Below are positions 8,972 through 18,768 of a DNA stretch of 64,000 nucleotides, piece by piece. The notes under the pieces were generated by a model. That model was not told the DNA's origin. It ran no database searches and was given only the letters and a program-made list of their open reading frames with translations. Position 1 is the first letter of the stretch. Every line of letters begins with the position of its first letter. Position numbers and translations under genes: made by a program. Source of the DNA: Mycobacterium angelicum (lineage in GTDB: Bacteria; Actinomycetota; Actinomycetes; Mycobacteriales; Mycobacteriaceae); assembly GCF_002086155.1 (NCBI RefSeq), contig NZ_MVHE01000006.1:62001-126000 (forward strand), given 5' to 3'.

Positions 8972-10285
8972 ATGACCGCGGCTGAGGCATCGGGGCCCGG
9001 GTGGACGCCCGAACGCATCAGCGCGATAGACGCCGCCCACGTGTGGCATCCCTACAGCACCATCGGGGCCGAATCCCAGCCGCCGGTGGTCGCGGTCGGC
9101 GCCCACGGCGCCTGGCTGACGGTGATCCGCGACGGCCGGCCGATCCAAGCGCTCGATGCGATGAGCTCGTGGTGGACGGCGATACACGGGCACGGGCACC
9201 CGGTTCTGGATGCGGCCATGACCAGGCAGCTGAGCGTCATGAACCACGTCATGTTCGGCGGCCTGACCCACGAGCCGGCCGCCCGGCTGGCCAAGCTGCT
9301 GGTGGATATCACCCCGGCGGGTCTGGAGACCGTCTTCTTCAGCGACTCGGGATCGGTGTCGGTGGAAGTCGCGGTGAAAATGGCCCTGCAGTACTGGCGC
9401 GGCCGCGGCCAACCCGGAAAGTACCGACTGATGACCTGGCGTGGTGGCTACCACGGCGACACCTTCACGCCGATGAGCATTTGCGACCCCGACGGCGGCA
9501 TGCACTCGCTGTGGACCGACATCCTGGCCCGCCAGGAGTTCGCCCCGCAGGTGCCACGCGACTACCACCCCGGCTACAGCGTGGCGTTCGAGGCGCAACT
9601 GGCCCGGCACGCCGCGGAGCTGGCCGCGGTGGTCGTCGAGCCGGTGGTGCAGGGCGCGGGTGGGATGCGCTTCCACGACCCGGCGTATCTGGCCGATCTG
9701 CGCGATATCTGCCAGCGTCACGACGTGTTGCTGATCTTCGACGAGATCGCCACCGGCTTCGGCCGCACCGGAGAGCTGTTCGCCGCCGACCACGCCGGCG
9801 TCAGCCCGGACATCATGTGCGTGGGCAAGGCGATGACCGGCGGGTATCTCAGCCTGGCCGCCACCCTGTGCAGCACCGACATCGCCCACACCATCAGCTC
9901 GGGTGCAGCGGGCGCGCTCATGCATGGCCCCACTTTCATGGCCAATCCGCTGGCCTGCGCGGTCTCGGTGGCCAGCGTCGAGGTACTGCTCGGTCAGGAT
10001 TGGCGGTCGCGGATCACCGAGATATCGGCCGGACTGGCTGCCGGCCTGGAAGCCGCCCGGGCCCTGCCCGCGGTGACCGACGTGCGGGTGTGCGGCGCGA
10101 TCGGCGTGATCGAGTGCGATCGGCCGGTCGATCTGGCGGTTGCCACCCCCGCGGCGCTGGACCGCGGCGTATGGCTGCGCCCATTCCGCAACCTGATCTA
10201 CGCCATGCCGCCCTATATTTGTCCGCCCGCCGAGATCGCCCAGATCACCTCCGCGATGGTGGAGGCCGCGCGCCTCGTAGGCTGA
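8972..10285 (+). CDS. bioA: Adenosylmethionine-8-amino-7-oxononanoate aminotransferase BioA
   Basis: BioA transfers the amino group of S-adenosylmethionine to KAPA, giving DAPA, the antepenultimate biotin step. The 437-aa length from ATG 8972 equals that of the M. tuberculosis enzyme. Class III aminotransferase features: HPYST near 26-30, [11 protein letters not shown] at 160-170, [11 protein letters not shown] at 221-231, [12 protein letters not shown] with cofactor-binding D257, and [10 protein letters not shown] with the PLP lysine K286. An in-frame ATG 60 bases upstream is disfavoured because the extra residues are Arg/Pro-rich and overlap the divergent gene's start. bioF follows after 6 bp. 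Confidence 0.97.
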   Translation: MTAAEASGPGWTPERISAIDAAHVWHPYSTIGAESQPPVVAVGAHGAWLTVIRDGRPIQALDAMSSWWTAIHGHGHPVLDAAMTRQLSVMNHVMFGGLTHEPAARLAKLLVDITPAGLETVFFSDSGSVSVEVAVKMALQYWRGRGQPGKYRLMTWRGGYHGDTFTPMSICDPDGGMHSLWTDILARQEFAPQVPRDYHPGYSVAFEAQLARHAAELAAVVVEPVVQGAGGMRFHDPAYLADLRDICQRHDVLLIFDEIATGFGRTGELFAADHAGVSPDIMCVGKAMTGGYLSLAATLCSTDIAHTISSGAAGALMHGPTFMANPLACAVSVASVEVLLGQDWRSRITEISAGLAAGLEAARALPAVTDVRVCGAIGVIECDRPVDLAVATPAALDRGVWLRPFRNLIYAMPPYICPPAEIAQITSAMVEAARLVG

Positions 10286-10291
10286 ACCCCA

Positions 10292-11449
10292 ATGAAAGGC
10301 GTGCCGGCACCGATCGATCTCTCACCGCTGTCCTGGCTGGAGACGGTGGAGCAACAGCGCCGCGCGGCCGGGCTGCGCCGCTCGCTGCGGCCGCGGCCGG
10401 CCGTGGCTACCGAACTGGACCTGGCCTCCAACGACTACCTGGGTCTATCGCAGCATCCCAACGTGATCGAAGGCGGTGTGCAGGCCCTGCGCATCTGGGG
10501 CGCCGGTGCCACCGGTTCGCGACTGGTCACCGGCGACACCGAGCTGCACCAGGAGCTCGAGTCCGAGCTCGCCGATTACGTCGGCGCCGCGGCGGGACTG
10601 CTGTTCTCCTCGGGATACACCGCCAACCTGGGAGCCGTCGTCGGCTTGTCCGGTCCGGGTTCGCTGTTGGTTTCCGACGCCTATTCGCACGCGTCGCTGG
10701 TGGATGCCTGCCGGTTGTCGCGGGCGCGGGTGGTGGTGGCGCCGCATCGCGACGTCGACGCCGTCGACCGGGCACTGCGATCGCGCAAGGAACAGCGCGC
10801 CGTCGTCATCACCGACTCGGTGTTCAGCGCCGACGGCGCGCTGGCACCGGTTCGCGAGCTGCACGAAGTGTGCCGTCGGCGTCACGCCCTGCTCATCGTC
10901 GACGAGGCACACGGGCTGGGGGTGCGCGGCGGCGGGCGCGGGCTGTTGCATGAGGCCGGCCTAGCGGGCGCTCCCGATGTGGTGGTGACCACCACGTTGT
11001 CCAAGGCGCTGGGTAGCCAGGGTGGGGTAGTGCTGGGGCCTGCTTCGGTGCGGGCCCATCTGATCGACGCGGCGCGGCCGTTCATCTTCGACACCGGCCT
11101 GGCGCCGGCGGCGGTGGGTTCGGCGCTGGCCGCCTTAGGTGTGCTGCAGGCCGAAGCGTGGCGGCCGGAAGCGGTGCTGAGAAATGCGCGCGAATTGGCC
11201 AGCGCCTGCGATGTTCCGGAAACGCCGCAGTCTGCGGTGATTTCGGTGATCCTGGGGGATCCGGAGGTGGCGCTGGCCGCGGCTACCGCCTGCCTGGATG
11301 CCGGTGTGAAGGTGGGGTGCTTCCGGCCGCCGACGGTGCCCGCCGGGACGTCGCGGCTGCGGCTGAGTGCGCGCGCCTCGCTGGACGCCGACGATCTCGC
11401 GCTCGCCCGCCGCGTGCTGACCGAGGTCCTATCCGTGGCGCGCCGTTGA
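10292..11449 (+). CDS. bioF: 8-amino-7-oxononanoate synthase BioF
   Basis: BioF condenses pimeloyl-thioester with L-alanine to KAPA, using PLP. The 385-aa protein has the alpha-oxoamine synthase signatures: [10 protein letters not shown] (44-53), [15 protein letters not shown] (72-86), [15 protein letters not shown] with D204, and [12 protein letters not shown] with the PLP lysine K238. It sits second in bioA-bioF-bioD. Its TGA is overlapped by the TTG start of bioD, so expression of the two is coupled. Confidence 0.97.
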   Translation: MKGVPAPIDLSPLSWLETVEQQRRAAGLRRSLRPRPAVATELDLASNDYLGLSQHPNVIEGGVQALRIWGAGATGSRLVTGDTELHQELESELADYVGAAAGLLFSSGYTANLGAVVGLSGPGSLLVSDAYSHASLVDACRLSRARVVVAPHRDVDAVDRALRSRKEQRAVVITDSVFSADGALAPVRELHEVCRRRHALLIVDEAHGLGVRGGGRGLLHEAGLAGAPDVVVTTTLSKALGSQGGVVLGPASVRAHLIDAARPFIFDTGLAPAAVGSALAALGVLQAEAWRPEAVLRNARELASACDVPETPQSAVISVILGDPEVALAAATACLDAGVKVGCFRPPTVPAGTSRLRLSARASLDADDLALARRVLTEVLSVARR

Positions 11450-12120
11450 CCGTCCTGGTCATCACCGGGACCGGCACCGGCGTCGGCAAGACGGTCGCCA
11501 CCGCGGCGCTGGCGTCGCACGCCCGTCAGGCGGGGATCGAGGTGGCGGTGTGCAAACCCGTCCAGACCGGCACCGACGCCGGCGACGACGATCTCGCCGA
11601 GGTGGGCCGACTATCCGGGGTGAGCGAACTCGCCGGCCTGGCGCGGTATCCGCAGCCGATGGCGCCGGCGGCCGCAGCCGAGCTGGCCCAGGCGGCGCTA
11701 CCCACCCGGGCCGATGTGCTGGGGGTCATCCGCAGTCTGGACCGCCCCGGACGGCTGACGCTGGTCGAGGGCGCCGGGGGATTGCTGGTGGAACTGGCCG
11801 AGGGCGGCGTCACCTTGCGCGACCTTGCCGTCGACCTGGCTGCCGCGGCCCTGGTCGTGGTCAGCGCGGAACTGGGCACCCTCAACCACACCGCGCTCAC
11901 CTTGGAAGCGCTTGCCGCACAAGGTGTTTCGTGCTGCGGATTGGTGATCGGCAGCTGGCCGCAGCGGCCTGGTCCGGTGGAAACCTCCAACCGGTCCGCG
12001 TTGGCTCGGTTGGCGCCGGTGCGGGCGGCACTGCCGGCCGGTGCCGCTGCGGTCTCGGACTTCGCGGCGCTGAGCGCGGCGGCGTTCGACCGCGCTTGGG
12101 TGAGCGCGCTGGTCTGCTGA
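11446..12120 (+). CDS. bioD: Dethiobiotin synthetase BioD
   Basis: BioD closes the ureido ring of DAPA with CO2 and ATP to give dethiobiotin. The 224-aa product starts at TTG 11446 inside a TTGA overlap with the bioF stop; no ATG or GTG lies nearer the conserved start [16 protein letters not shown]. The P-loop is residues 8-16, followed by [11 protein letters not shown], which binds substrate, and [10 protein letters not shown]. The length matches the family. The next gene starts on the last base of its stop codon. Confidence 0.96.
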   Translation: MTVLVITGTGTGVGKTVATAALASHARQAGIEVAVCKPVQTGTDAGDDDLAEVGRLSGVSELAGLARYPQPMAPAAAAELAQAALPTRADVLGVIRSLDRPGRLTLVEGAGGLLVELAEGGVTLRDLAVDLAAAALVVVSAELGTLNHTALTLEALAAQGVSCCGLVIGSWPQRPGPVETSNRSALARLAPVRAALPAGAAAVSDFAALSAAAFDRAWVSALVC

Positions 12121-12653
12121 TGGTGCATTCGATCGAGCTGGTCTTCGACCGCGATACCGAGGCGGCGGTGCGTCGCATCTGGGAAGAACTAGCCGCGGCC
12201 GGAATACCTAGTCAGGCACCGGCCAGTCGTCCCCATGTGACGCTGGCCGTTGCCGAACGTATCGACGCCGAGGTCGACGAACTGCTGCGTCCGGCCGCCG
12301 CCGCGTTCCCCATGGCCTGTGCCATCGGGGCGCCGGTGCTGTTCGGGCGCGCGAACGTGGTCTTCACCCGACTGGTGGTGCCCACCCGCTCGCTGCTGGA
12401 CCTGCATGCCGAAGTGCACCGGTTGTGTGCTGCGCATCTGCTGCCGGCTCCGATGACGAACAGCCTGCCGGGCCAATGGACCGCCCACGTCACGCTGGCG
12501 CGCCGGGTCGGTGGCTCGCAACTAGGGCGCGCCTTGCGTATCGCGGGCCGGCCCGCGCAGATCAACGGCCACTTCGCCGGCCTGCGCCGCTGGGACGGCA
12601 GCAAGCGCGCCGAGCATCCGATCCAGGCCGATCAGCCGCCGAACAACAAGTAG
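12120..12653 (+). CDS. 2'-5' RNA ligase-like 2H phosphoesterase (Rv1571-like)
   Basis: The 177-aa protein carries two histidine motifs of the 2H phosphoesterase fold, PHVTLAV near residue 39 and AHVTLAR near 122. Family members act on 2'-5' or cyclic phosphodiester bonds of RNA or nucleotides; the substrate here is unknown. The ATG overlaps the bioD stop (TGATG), placing it in the biotin operon, as in M. tuberculosis. Its 3' end overlaps the tail of the convergent membrane protein gene by 22 bp. Confidence 0.85.
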   Translation: MVHSIELVFDRDTEAAVRRIWEELAAAGIPSQAPASRPHVTLAVAERIDAEVDELLRPAAAAFPMACAIGAPVLFGRANVVFTRLVVPTRSLLDLHAEVHRLCAAHLLPAPMTNSLPGQWTAHVTLARRVGGSQLGRALRIAGRPAQINGHFAGLRRWDGSKRAEHPIQADQPPNNK

Positions 12654-13972
12654 AGGCCGGTGAAGGTGTAGAAGACCATGACCAGCATCATGGTCAGCTG
12701 CCCGGTCAGCTGGTGACCGGCCGGCAGCAGGCGCAATGCCTTGTCGTGCGCCGCGATCACCGCCACGATGTGCCCGGTGACCACGCAGGCCACCTTGATC
12801 GTGGCCAGCACCGGCGGGTGCATGGACAACACATAGGCGACGTGCCAGCCGCGGCTCACCGGATCGGCCAGGGCGATGAGCGTCTGCTGACCGCGCTCCA
12901 CCAGATACGACAGGTAGTGGGCGAAGATGTAGCCCACCACTATGGGGATCAACGAATGCGCCATCTGGCCCGGCAGTGCGCGACGCTGCTCGGTGTCCAC
13001 TCCACCCGTCGCCCGCGCCGCAAACGAAAACGTCAGCGCCACAACGGAAATGAATACGATCAGCCCGAGGGTCCGCAGGCCCGATGATGCCACGGTGTCG
13101 GGCACGGCATGCACGCCGCGCACCAGGCGGTCGGAGAAATTGCGCCACGTCGGCGACGACGAGAAGCTGTCGAAGGCGGTGGATCCCAGCAATACCGACA
13201 GCATCATCACCACACCGGGCCGCACGGGTAGCGACGGCAGATGGTCGAAGGGGTTCCCGATGACGATCCTGCCGGTGTCGGCATTCCGCCGAAACGGGCA
13301 GAGCCGGGACACCGCCACGCTGTAGACGCCGAACGGATCGGCCCGGGCCAGCCAGCGCTGGCCACACAGCCACGCCCCGATGAGCAAGACCAGCGCATAC
13401 GTCAGCAGCCACACCTTGACCCATGACAGTGCAGCCGGATCGGGGCTGGCCAATTCCATCCACACAAACGCAAACAGGCCCAGCGCCGCAGGGCGATACC
13501 CCCACGACTCGGGATAGGACACCCGCGGCTCACGAACCCGCGGGATGATGCGCTGCAGCAGCAGATACACCGTCCGGACCGGTGAGATCACCCGCCAGAC
13601 CGGCCCGAAAAATAGGGACGCCGCCACCACGCCGACCCACAGCAGCACGTAGAACGCCCCGAGTAGGCCATTGTCCGACGTCTGCGGCCCCCATAAGCCG
13701 ACCGCGACCACCCAAAGAGCAAAGAGCAGTGCCAACGTTGCCGCCGTCCAGCGAACGATCCGGGAGTCGACCAGCGTCGTCACCGCCGTCGGCAACGGGC
13801 GGCCAGGCTGGGCCGGGTCGAACCGCGGCTGCCGCCAGGCGAAGGCCACCAGAGCAAACGTGAAGGTCAACGCCCACGCGGCGCCCACCATCGCGTATGC
13901 GTAGGGCACCGGAAGGTCGCCCGACCCGCCCAGCCCGTGCGCCAGAACGACAGTGGCGCTCTCGCTGGTCAC
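12632..13972 (-). CDS. Polytopic membrane protein of a cupredoxin-linked module
   Basis: The 446-aa protein has about ten predicted membrane segments and a GTG start that overlaps the stop of the upstream lipoprotein gene. In its second half, histidines lie in or beside helices (AHYLSYL, GWHV, TGHIVAVIAAHDKAL), a pattern that could bind metal or haem. Related actinobacterial proteins are sometimes labelled fenitrothion hydrolase by distant homology; nothing here supports that activity. The coupling to a cupredoxin-like lipoprotein and a FixH/YtkA-like domain protein suggests a role in copper or oxidase metal handling, by inference. Not part of the H37Rv gene order at this place. Confidence 0.8.
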   Translation of the reverse strand: MTSESATVVLAHGLGGSGDLPVPYAYAMVGAAWALTFTFALVAFAWRQPRFDPAQPGRPLPTAVTTLVDSRIVRWTAATLALLFALWVVAVGLWGPQTSDNGLLGAFYVLLWVGVVAASLFFGPVWRVISPVRTVYLLLQRIIPRVREPRVSYPESWGYRPAALGLFAFVWMELASPDPAALSWVKVWLLTYALVLLIGAWLCGQRWLARADPFGVYSVAVSRLCPFRRNADTGRIVIGNPFDHLPSLPVRPGVVMMLSVLLGSTAFDSFSSSPTWRNFSDRLVRGVHAVPDTVASSGLRTLGLIVFISVVALTFSFAARATGGVDTEQRRALPGQMAHSLIPIVVGYIFAHYLSYLVERGQQTLIALADPVSRGWHVAYVLSMHPPVLATIKVACVVTGHIVAVIAAHDKALRLLPAGHQLTGQLTMMLVMVFYTFTGLYLLFGG

Positions 13973-14334
13973 GAGTTCACTTGGATTGTGGCGATTGTCC
14001 GCTTGAGATGATGCAGTTCTACGTCGACCTTGCCCGGGACGTCGACGCTGAACTGAAAGGTCTGGTTGGGCGCGGCGGCCACCTGGAACTTGTGGTCCGG
14101 TGTCGAGTGCACGTGCAGCTCGTCGGTGGTGTCGCTGGTCACCCGCAGCGTGATTTGCTCGCCCACCTTGGCCTGCAGCGTGGCGTTGGTGGGAGTCACC
14201 TGGCCGTTGGCAATCGTGACGTCAACCGACACACCCTGGCCGGAGGGCTTGGGCGGCGAATGACTGCAGGACACCACCAGGCCCACGATCACCACCGCCG
14301 CCCAAACCGCGGGGAATAGGCGATTGATCGTCAT
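13969..14334 (-). CDS. Cupredoxin-like lipoprotein
   Basis: Start ATG 14332-14334 begins a short lipoprotein signal (MTINRLFPAVWAAVVIVG...) with lipobox VVSC, so the mature protein is anchored outside the membrane at the cysteine. The remaining roughly 95 residues look like a cupredoxin fold of the EfeO/CopC kind: VSVDVTIANGQV, KVGEQITLRVTSD, DELHVHSTPDHKFQV and a C-terminal VDVELHHLKRTIATIQV strand. Histidines in ELHVHSTPDH and ELHHL are the likely ligands; the classical cysteine and methionine ligands are absent. It is 4 bp after the large membrane protein gene and overlaps the next, so all are co-transcribed. Confidence 0.82.
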   Translation of the reverse strand: MTINRLFPAVWAAVVIVGLVVSCSHSPPKPSGQGVSVDVTIANGQVTPTNATLQAKVGEQITLRVTSDTTDELHVHSTPDHKFQVAAAPNQTFQFSVDVPGKVDVELHHLKRTIATIQVNS

Positions 14335-14338
14335 CGAT

Positions 14339-16162
14339 CTACGCCGCCCGCGGGAGTGGATGCTTGTCCTCCTCGACTTGCTGAGGCATGGTCTCGGTGT
14401 TGATTCGCCCGGCACCCCAGGTGATGCCGGCGATCACCATCAGGGTCAGGATCAGCACCACGATCGAGCCGGCGTTGAACAGCCACGTCGGGCTGTTCTG
14501 GTCGCGTTCGCGCTGCAGGATGGTGATCTCCTGGACGAACGGCCGGGTGCTGGACGCCAGCGCGGGAACCTCGGCCGCGGGAATGGCGTCGTCGGCGGGC
14601 TCGTAGATCGGCACCGCCGTCATCGTGTAGCCGTCCTGAACCCGCAACAGCGTCTTCCACGACCCCCAGACGGGAACCGGCTGAGTGGACCGGTAGTGGC
14701 CGGGGCCAACCCGTTCCAGACGGTCGATCACCAGACCGCGTTGATTTTCCATCCGGCCCTGCCAGGACAGAATCGACAGCCAGGCGGGGTTATCGCTGAC
14801 TATGTTGGGCGGATTGAGCTGCACATCCGCAGACACCATGCGCTGTCCGGGAGGACTGGGCAGTTCGGTCAGGGCAATGGTTGCGGTGTCTTGTTTCGGC
14901 ACCACGATGTGCAGCCCGTTGGCGACCGCACCCCCGATCACCACCACCGTTGCCACCACCATCGAGATACCGATGGCACGGCGGGGTAGCCGTTGCCCGG
15001 TGAGCACCATCCCCATCATTGCTCCGCACACCCCGGTTAGCACCGCCACCGGCACCGCCATCGCCAGGGCCTCGCCCCACATGCTCGTCGGCCACGGGTA
15101 GTGGTACACGGCCCCGATCCACAGCGACTCCAGCCAGAGCCCAACGGTGCTCACTCCCAGACCGGCGACCGCGCCGAACGCGATCGGCCGTTTGTACAAG
15201 GGCGTCAGTGCCAGCAACTCGACCACCACGGCCGGACCCAAATACAGCGGGAACCAATTCGTGGGTGCGCCCAGGACCGGGCCCACCAGAAACGCAACGC
15301 CGCCGCGCAGCGCGATGGCGAATAGCGCCGCCAGGATCGCTGCGCCACGTCCCATCGTGATGCGGGCCACCACCAATCCCAGCGCCGCCACCCCGGCGAT
15401 CATCATCGGCTGCAGCACCAGCCGGAACTGCTCGACGCCGAAGTCGTATTCGATCTGGTAGACGGACAAGCCGATCAGCAGGCCACCGCAGGACAGGTAG
15501 CGCAGGAATTTGACGAACCGGCGTTCGGGTTCGCCCTCCTGCATGGTCCGGCCACCCTCATACTCCAGCATCAACACGGCGAACAGCGAAAACCCTGCAC
15601 CGCCGATCATCATCAGATGTGTTGGGCCCCAAAGGGTTACATCTTGTCCGAAGAGGCGATGCCAAATGTCGTCTAGGGGAAAGCCGATAAGGGCGTACAT
15701 TCCGCACCCGGCCATCAGCACCCCGCCGACCGGGGTGTGCCAGTTGCGGGTGATCCGCACCGGTGCGGGCCCCGGCTGGTCGAACGGCAGAACAATCGCG
15801 ATCATGCCGGCCAGGAAAATCCCGAACAGGCCGATGATGATGAAGTAGTGAGCGGGGTTGGCCAGCGGACCGGGGTCACGGCCGTTGCCGATATGCCAGC
15901 TCACATCCCAGATGAATCCGAACAGCGCACAAATGATCGACGTGGTGAATACCAGGACCGGTAGGGCGACCCAGGACGGGCGCTTGAACTTGACGGCCAT
16001 CCAGTCGGCGAATCGGCCCAGCCAGCTGATGCGATGGCTGCGGTGTGCATGGCCAACCCAGAGCATCACCACCACGATCACCGTCGCCGCGATCGACAGG
16101 CCGATCACCTGATCCAGGCCGGCCCCGCGCGCCGGCGCCTCCGCAACAATTGACAGTCCCAT
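14339..16162 (-). CDS. Large polytopic membrane protein with FixH/YtkA-like outer domain
   Basis: Start ATG 16160-16162 is chosen because GGGAGG lies 8 bases upstream; an outer in-frame start at 16216 has none. The 607-aa product has about eleven helices in residues 10-385. Conserved-looking His and acidic pairs sit at helix ends (DVSWHIGNGRD, NPAHY, DDIWHRLFGQDVTLWGPTHLMM). An outer domain at about 400-540 contains GPGHYRSTQPVPVWGSWKTLLRV, the pattern of FixH/YtkA-type domains found beside copper and oxidase-assembly proteins. A last helix and a short acidic tail follow. No known enzyme is recognised. Context suggests metal transfer or an oxidoreductase membrane subunit. Confidence 0.82.
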   Translation of the reverse strand: MGLSIVAEAPARGAGLDQVIGLSIAATVIVVVMLWVGHAHRSHRISWLGRFADWMAVKFKRPSWVALPVLVFTTSIICALFGFIWDVSWHIGNGRDPGPLANPAHYFIIIGLFGIFLAGMIAIVLPFDQPGPAPVRITRNWHTPVGGVLMAGCGMYALIGFPLDDIWHRLFGQDVTLWGPTHLMMIGGAGFSLFAVLMLEYEGGRTMQEGEPERRFVKFLRYLSCGGLLIGLSVYQIEYDFGVEQFRLVLQPMMIAGVAALGLVVARITMGRGAAILAALFAIALRGGVAFLVGPVLGAPTNWFPLYLGPAVVVELLALTPLYKRPIAFGAVAGLGVSTVGLWLESLWIGAVYHYPWPTSMWGEALAMAVPVAVLTGVCGAMMGMVLTGQRLPRRAIGISMVVATVVVIGGAVANGLHIVVPKQDTATIALTELPSPPGQRMVSADVQLNPPNIVSDNPAWLSILSWQGRMENQRGLVIDRLERVGPGHYRSTQPVPVWGSWKTLLRVQDGYTMTAVPIYEPADDAIPAAEVPALASSTRPFVQEITILQRERDQNSPTWLFNAGSIVVLILTLMVIAGITWGAGRINTETMPQQVEEDKHPLPRAA

Positions 16163-16243
16163 TGCGATTGCCTCCCGTGCCAGGCTGCTGAGTTGGTTCG
16201 AACCTCGAATGCCCACCCGGAGCGTTCGTCAATCCTGGTTTTC

Positions 16244-16369
16244 TCAGCTGCGGCGGTCTCTGAGCGCGATGTAGAGCACCACGCCGACGACGATCACCGC
16301 CGGCAGAAACGCCGGTATCGCCAGCAACAGCCCGTGGTGGGCGAAGTAGAGGACGTGCGCAGTGCCCAT
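16244..16369 (-). CDS. 41-aa single-span membrane protein opening the cupredoxin module
   Basis: ATG 16367-16369 opens a 41-codon frame: N-terminus MGTAHVLYFAHHGLLLAIPA, a single hydrophobic helix (about residues 13-35) and a basic end LRDRRS. Three histidines lie just before the helix. It begins 4 nt downstream of the GGGGTATACCCC palindrome and points in the same direction as the three following genes, 82 bp before the large membrane protein. No Shine-Dalgarno is visible, so a leaderless message is likely. Small single-span proteins like this often accompany membrane complexes; function unknown. Confidence 0.6.
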   Translation of the reverse strand: MGTAHVLYFAHHGLLLAIPAFLPAVIVVGVVLYIALRDRRS

Positions 16370-16373
16370 GATG

Positions 16374-16385
16374 GGGGTATACCCC
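16374..16385. promoter_or_regulatory. Perfect palindrome GGGGTATACCCC, candidate metal-repressor operator
   Basis: A perfect 12-bp palindrome just upstream of the 41-aa gene. The central TATAC could serve as the -10 box for a leaderless start at 16369, so a bound repressor would block transcription. G-tract/C-tract palindromes with a TATA or TAC centre resemble operators of the copper sensors CsoR and RicR. This is a resemblance; no motif search was run. Confidence 0.45.
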
Positions 16386-16440
16386 GGCCGTGGCCTGAAC
16401 ACCGGTCAACCCGGCGCCGGGATGAGCCCAGCTTTGGACG

Positions 16441-18768
16441 CTAGCCGGCTTGGCCGTTGTTTCCCGCGCTGGCCGCCGCGCCGGCATTGCCCGGGATAGC
16501 TCCATGCTGGTCGGGACTGAAGTTGGTGGCCCCTGGGAGTTTGACAGTGCCGGCGGCTCCGGCGGCGCCCGGCGTGCCCGCGGCTCCACCGCCGCCGCCG
16601 GCGCCCCCGGCGGCAGTGGCGCCCTGATGGCCGGCCGTACCGAACATTCCGCCCACGCCGCCGGTACCGGTGAGTCCGGCATGGCCGCCATCGCCGCCAT
16701 CGCTGCCATGGCCTGCGTTCCCACCCGTCCCGCCGCTACCGGCATCCGGATTCGCGGTGCCGGCACTCGCTACCACCTTGCCGCCCTGGCCGCCGGCTCC
16801 GCCATCACCTCCGTGACCGCCTGCGCCGCCGATACCGCCGAATCCGGCGCTCCCGCCGTCGCCACCGGAGCCGAAGTAGTGCGCACCATGGCCGCCGGTA
16901 CCCCCGACACCGCCGTTACCTCCATGGCCGCCGACACCGAAGGCATCGCCACCATTACCCCCGGCGCCTCCGGAGACCTTTTGGTTGAGTTGGCTATAGC
17001 CATGAACGGCATTGGCTCCGGTCGCGGTTCCGCCGTTACCGCCGTTACCGCCGTCTCCGCCGGATAGGGCGGCACCGCCGCCCCCGCCGGTGCCCCCGGC
17101 GCCGCCGTGACCACCGTTACCGAAGATCATCCCCGCGTTTCCGCCGCTGCCGCCGGCGCCCCCGTTGCCGCCGTCGCCGCCGGACAGGGTGGCGGCGTGG
17201 CCGTTTCCGCCGTTGCCGCCGACACCCGCAAAAGCGGTGCCACCAATGTGGCCGAAGCCATTGCTGGTGCTGGCGGGATTGGGGAAGTCGGTTGCTGAAC
17301 CGCCGTTGCCGCCGTTTCCGCCGTTGCCGCCCTCGCCGAGGGCAGCCCCCCCGATGCCGCCGTTCCCCGCACGCTGGACGTATCTGGTGTCGCCCATGCC
17401 GCTAACATCCCCACCGGTGCCCCCGGTACCACCGTTGGCGCCGTTCCCGCCATTGCCGCCATTGCCGGTTGGGAAGCCTGGGACAGGGTGGCTGTTCAGA
17501 TCGGTTTTTTCGATTGGTCCGCCATTTCCGCCGTTCCCACCATTCTGCGTAGCAGTGCCAGTTGAGCCGGCAGTGCCGGACGTAGCGGTATTACCGGTAT
17601 TGACCCCGTTCACCCCGTTTTGCGTTGCGGCGGCGAACTGTGGTTGCGTCGCGTCTGTGCCGGCCCAGCCGGTGCCACCTTGGCCGCCGTTGCCACCGTT
17701 GCCGAATAGGTAGGAGTTGCCGCCGGTGCCCCCGTGGCCTGGGTCGATGCTCTTGAATCCCAGCGTGGGGTTGGCGAGTTGGCCGGTTCCGCCCTGGCCG
17801 CCGTCGCCACCGTTGCCGAACAGTTGCCCGCCGTTGCCGCCGTTGCCGCCGGCCATGCCGGCCCCGCCGACTCCGCCGGTGCCGCCGTTGCCGATCAGTC
17901 CGGCCGATCCGCCGTTGCCGGCGGTACCGCCGTGCATGAGGGCTGAACCGTTGCCGCCGGCGCCGCCGATACCTCCGTCGCCGAACATGCTTCCGCCGCT
18001 TCCGCCGTTGCCGCCGGTTCCCCCGATGCCGAACCCGCCCAGACCGGTGCCGCCGACGCCGCCGGCGCCGCCGGCGCCCAGTAGCCCCGCGGCGCCACCG
18101 TGGCCGCCGTTGCCGCCACTGCCCACGAATCCGTACAGGGGGTCGGCGGTGCCCAGGCCGCCGGCGCCGCCGGCGCCGCCGGCGCCGTAGAGCCAGCCGC
18201 CGGCGCCGCCGTTGCCGCCGGTGCCGGCCGTCCAATTCGTGCCTCCGGCGCTACCGCCGGCCCCGCCCGCGCCGCCGACGCCGATGAGTCCGGCAGCTCC
18301 GCCGTTGCCGCCGGCCTGGCCGGGTGCGCCGGCCGCGCCGGCCCCGCCGTTGCCGTAGAGCCAGCCCGCGACGCCGCCGTTGCCGCCAGGTGTGGTGGCA
18401 TTGGCGCCGTTGCCGATCAGGGCGCGCCCGGTCAGCGCGACGGACGGGGCATTGATCGCGTCGAGCAGTGCCTGGATAGGCGAGGCATTGGCGGCTTCGG
18501 CGATCGCATAGGCGTTCGCGCCGCCGGTAAGGGTTTGGACGAACTGGTCGTGGAACGCCGACACCTGCGCGCTGAGGGCTTGGTATTGCTGGGCGTGACT
18601 GCCGAACAAAGCCGCAATCGCCGCGGAGACCTCGTCGGCACCTGCCGCGACAACTGCGCTGGTCGGCAGCGCCGCTGCAAAATTGGCGGCGGTGATGTGG
18701 GAGCCAATGCCGGCCAGATCGCTGGCAGCGGTCGCCAGTAGCTCTGGGGCAGCACTTACATACGACAT
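16441..18768 (-). CDS. PE_PGRS family protein
   Basis: The 775-aa protein opens with a PE domain ([20 protein letters not shown], residues 1-99) with the family's PE motif at residues 8-9. A linker of about 40 residues ([28 protein letters not shown]) follows, then about 630 residues of GGxGGxGG-type PGRS repeats. There is no separate C-terminal domain. PE_PGRS proteins are secreted by type VII systems (ESX-5) to the mycobacterial surface; recent work proposes calcium-binding polyglycine-II folds for the repeats. No PPE partner is adjacent. It occupies the interval that carries prophage phiRv1 in M. tuberculosis. Confidence 0.95.
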   Translation of the reverse strand: MSYVSAAPELLATAASDLAGIGSHITAANFAAALPTSAVVAAGADEVSAAIAALFGSHAQQYQALSAQVSAFHDQFVQTLTGGANAYAIAEAANASPIQALLDAINAPSVALTGRALIGNGANATTPGGNGGVAGWLYGNGGAGAAGAPGQAGGNGGAAGLIGVGGAGGAGGSAGGTNWTAGTGGNGGAGGWLYGAGGAGGAGGLGTADPLYGFVGSGGNGGHGGAAGLLGAGGAGGVGGTGLGGFGIGGTGGNGGSGGSMFGDGGIGGAGGNGSALMHGGTAGNGGSAGLIGNGGTGGVGGAGMAGGNGGNGGQLFGNGGDGGQGGTGQLANPTLGFKSIDPGHGGTGGNSYLFGNGGNGGQGGTGWAGTDATQPQFAAATQNGVNGVNTGNTATSGTAGSTGTATQNGGNGGNGGPIEKTDLNSHPVPGFPTGNGGNGGNGANGGTGGTGGDVSGMGDTRYVQRAGNGGIGGAALGEGGNGGNGGNGGSATDFPNPASTSNGFGHIGGTAFAGVGGNGGNGHAATLSGGDGGNGGAGGSGGNAGMIFGNGGHGGAGGTGGGGGAALSGGDGGNGGNGGTATGANAVHGYSQLNQKVSGGAGGNGGDAFGVGGHGGNGGVGGTGGHGAHYFGSGGDGGSAGFGGIGGAGGHGGDGGAGGQGGKVVASAGTANPDAGSGGTGGNAGHGSDGGDGGHAGLTGTGGVGGMFGTAGHQGATAAGGAGGGGGAAGTPGAAGAAGTVKLPGATNFSPDQHGAIPGNAGAAASAGNNGQAG

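Noticed and set aside
17165..18190. Pro-rich open frames on the plus strand opposite the PE_PGRS gene
   Set aside because: They are the reverse complement of Gly-Gly repeats (GGC to GCC) and have no start context.
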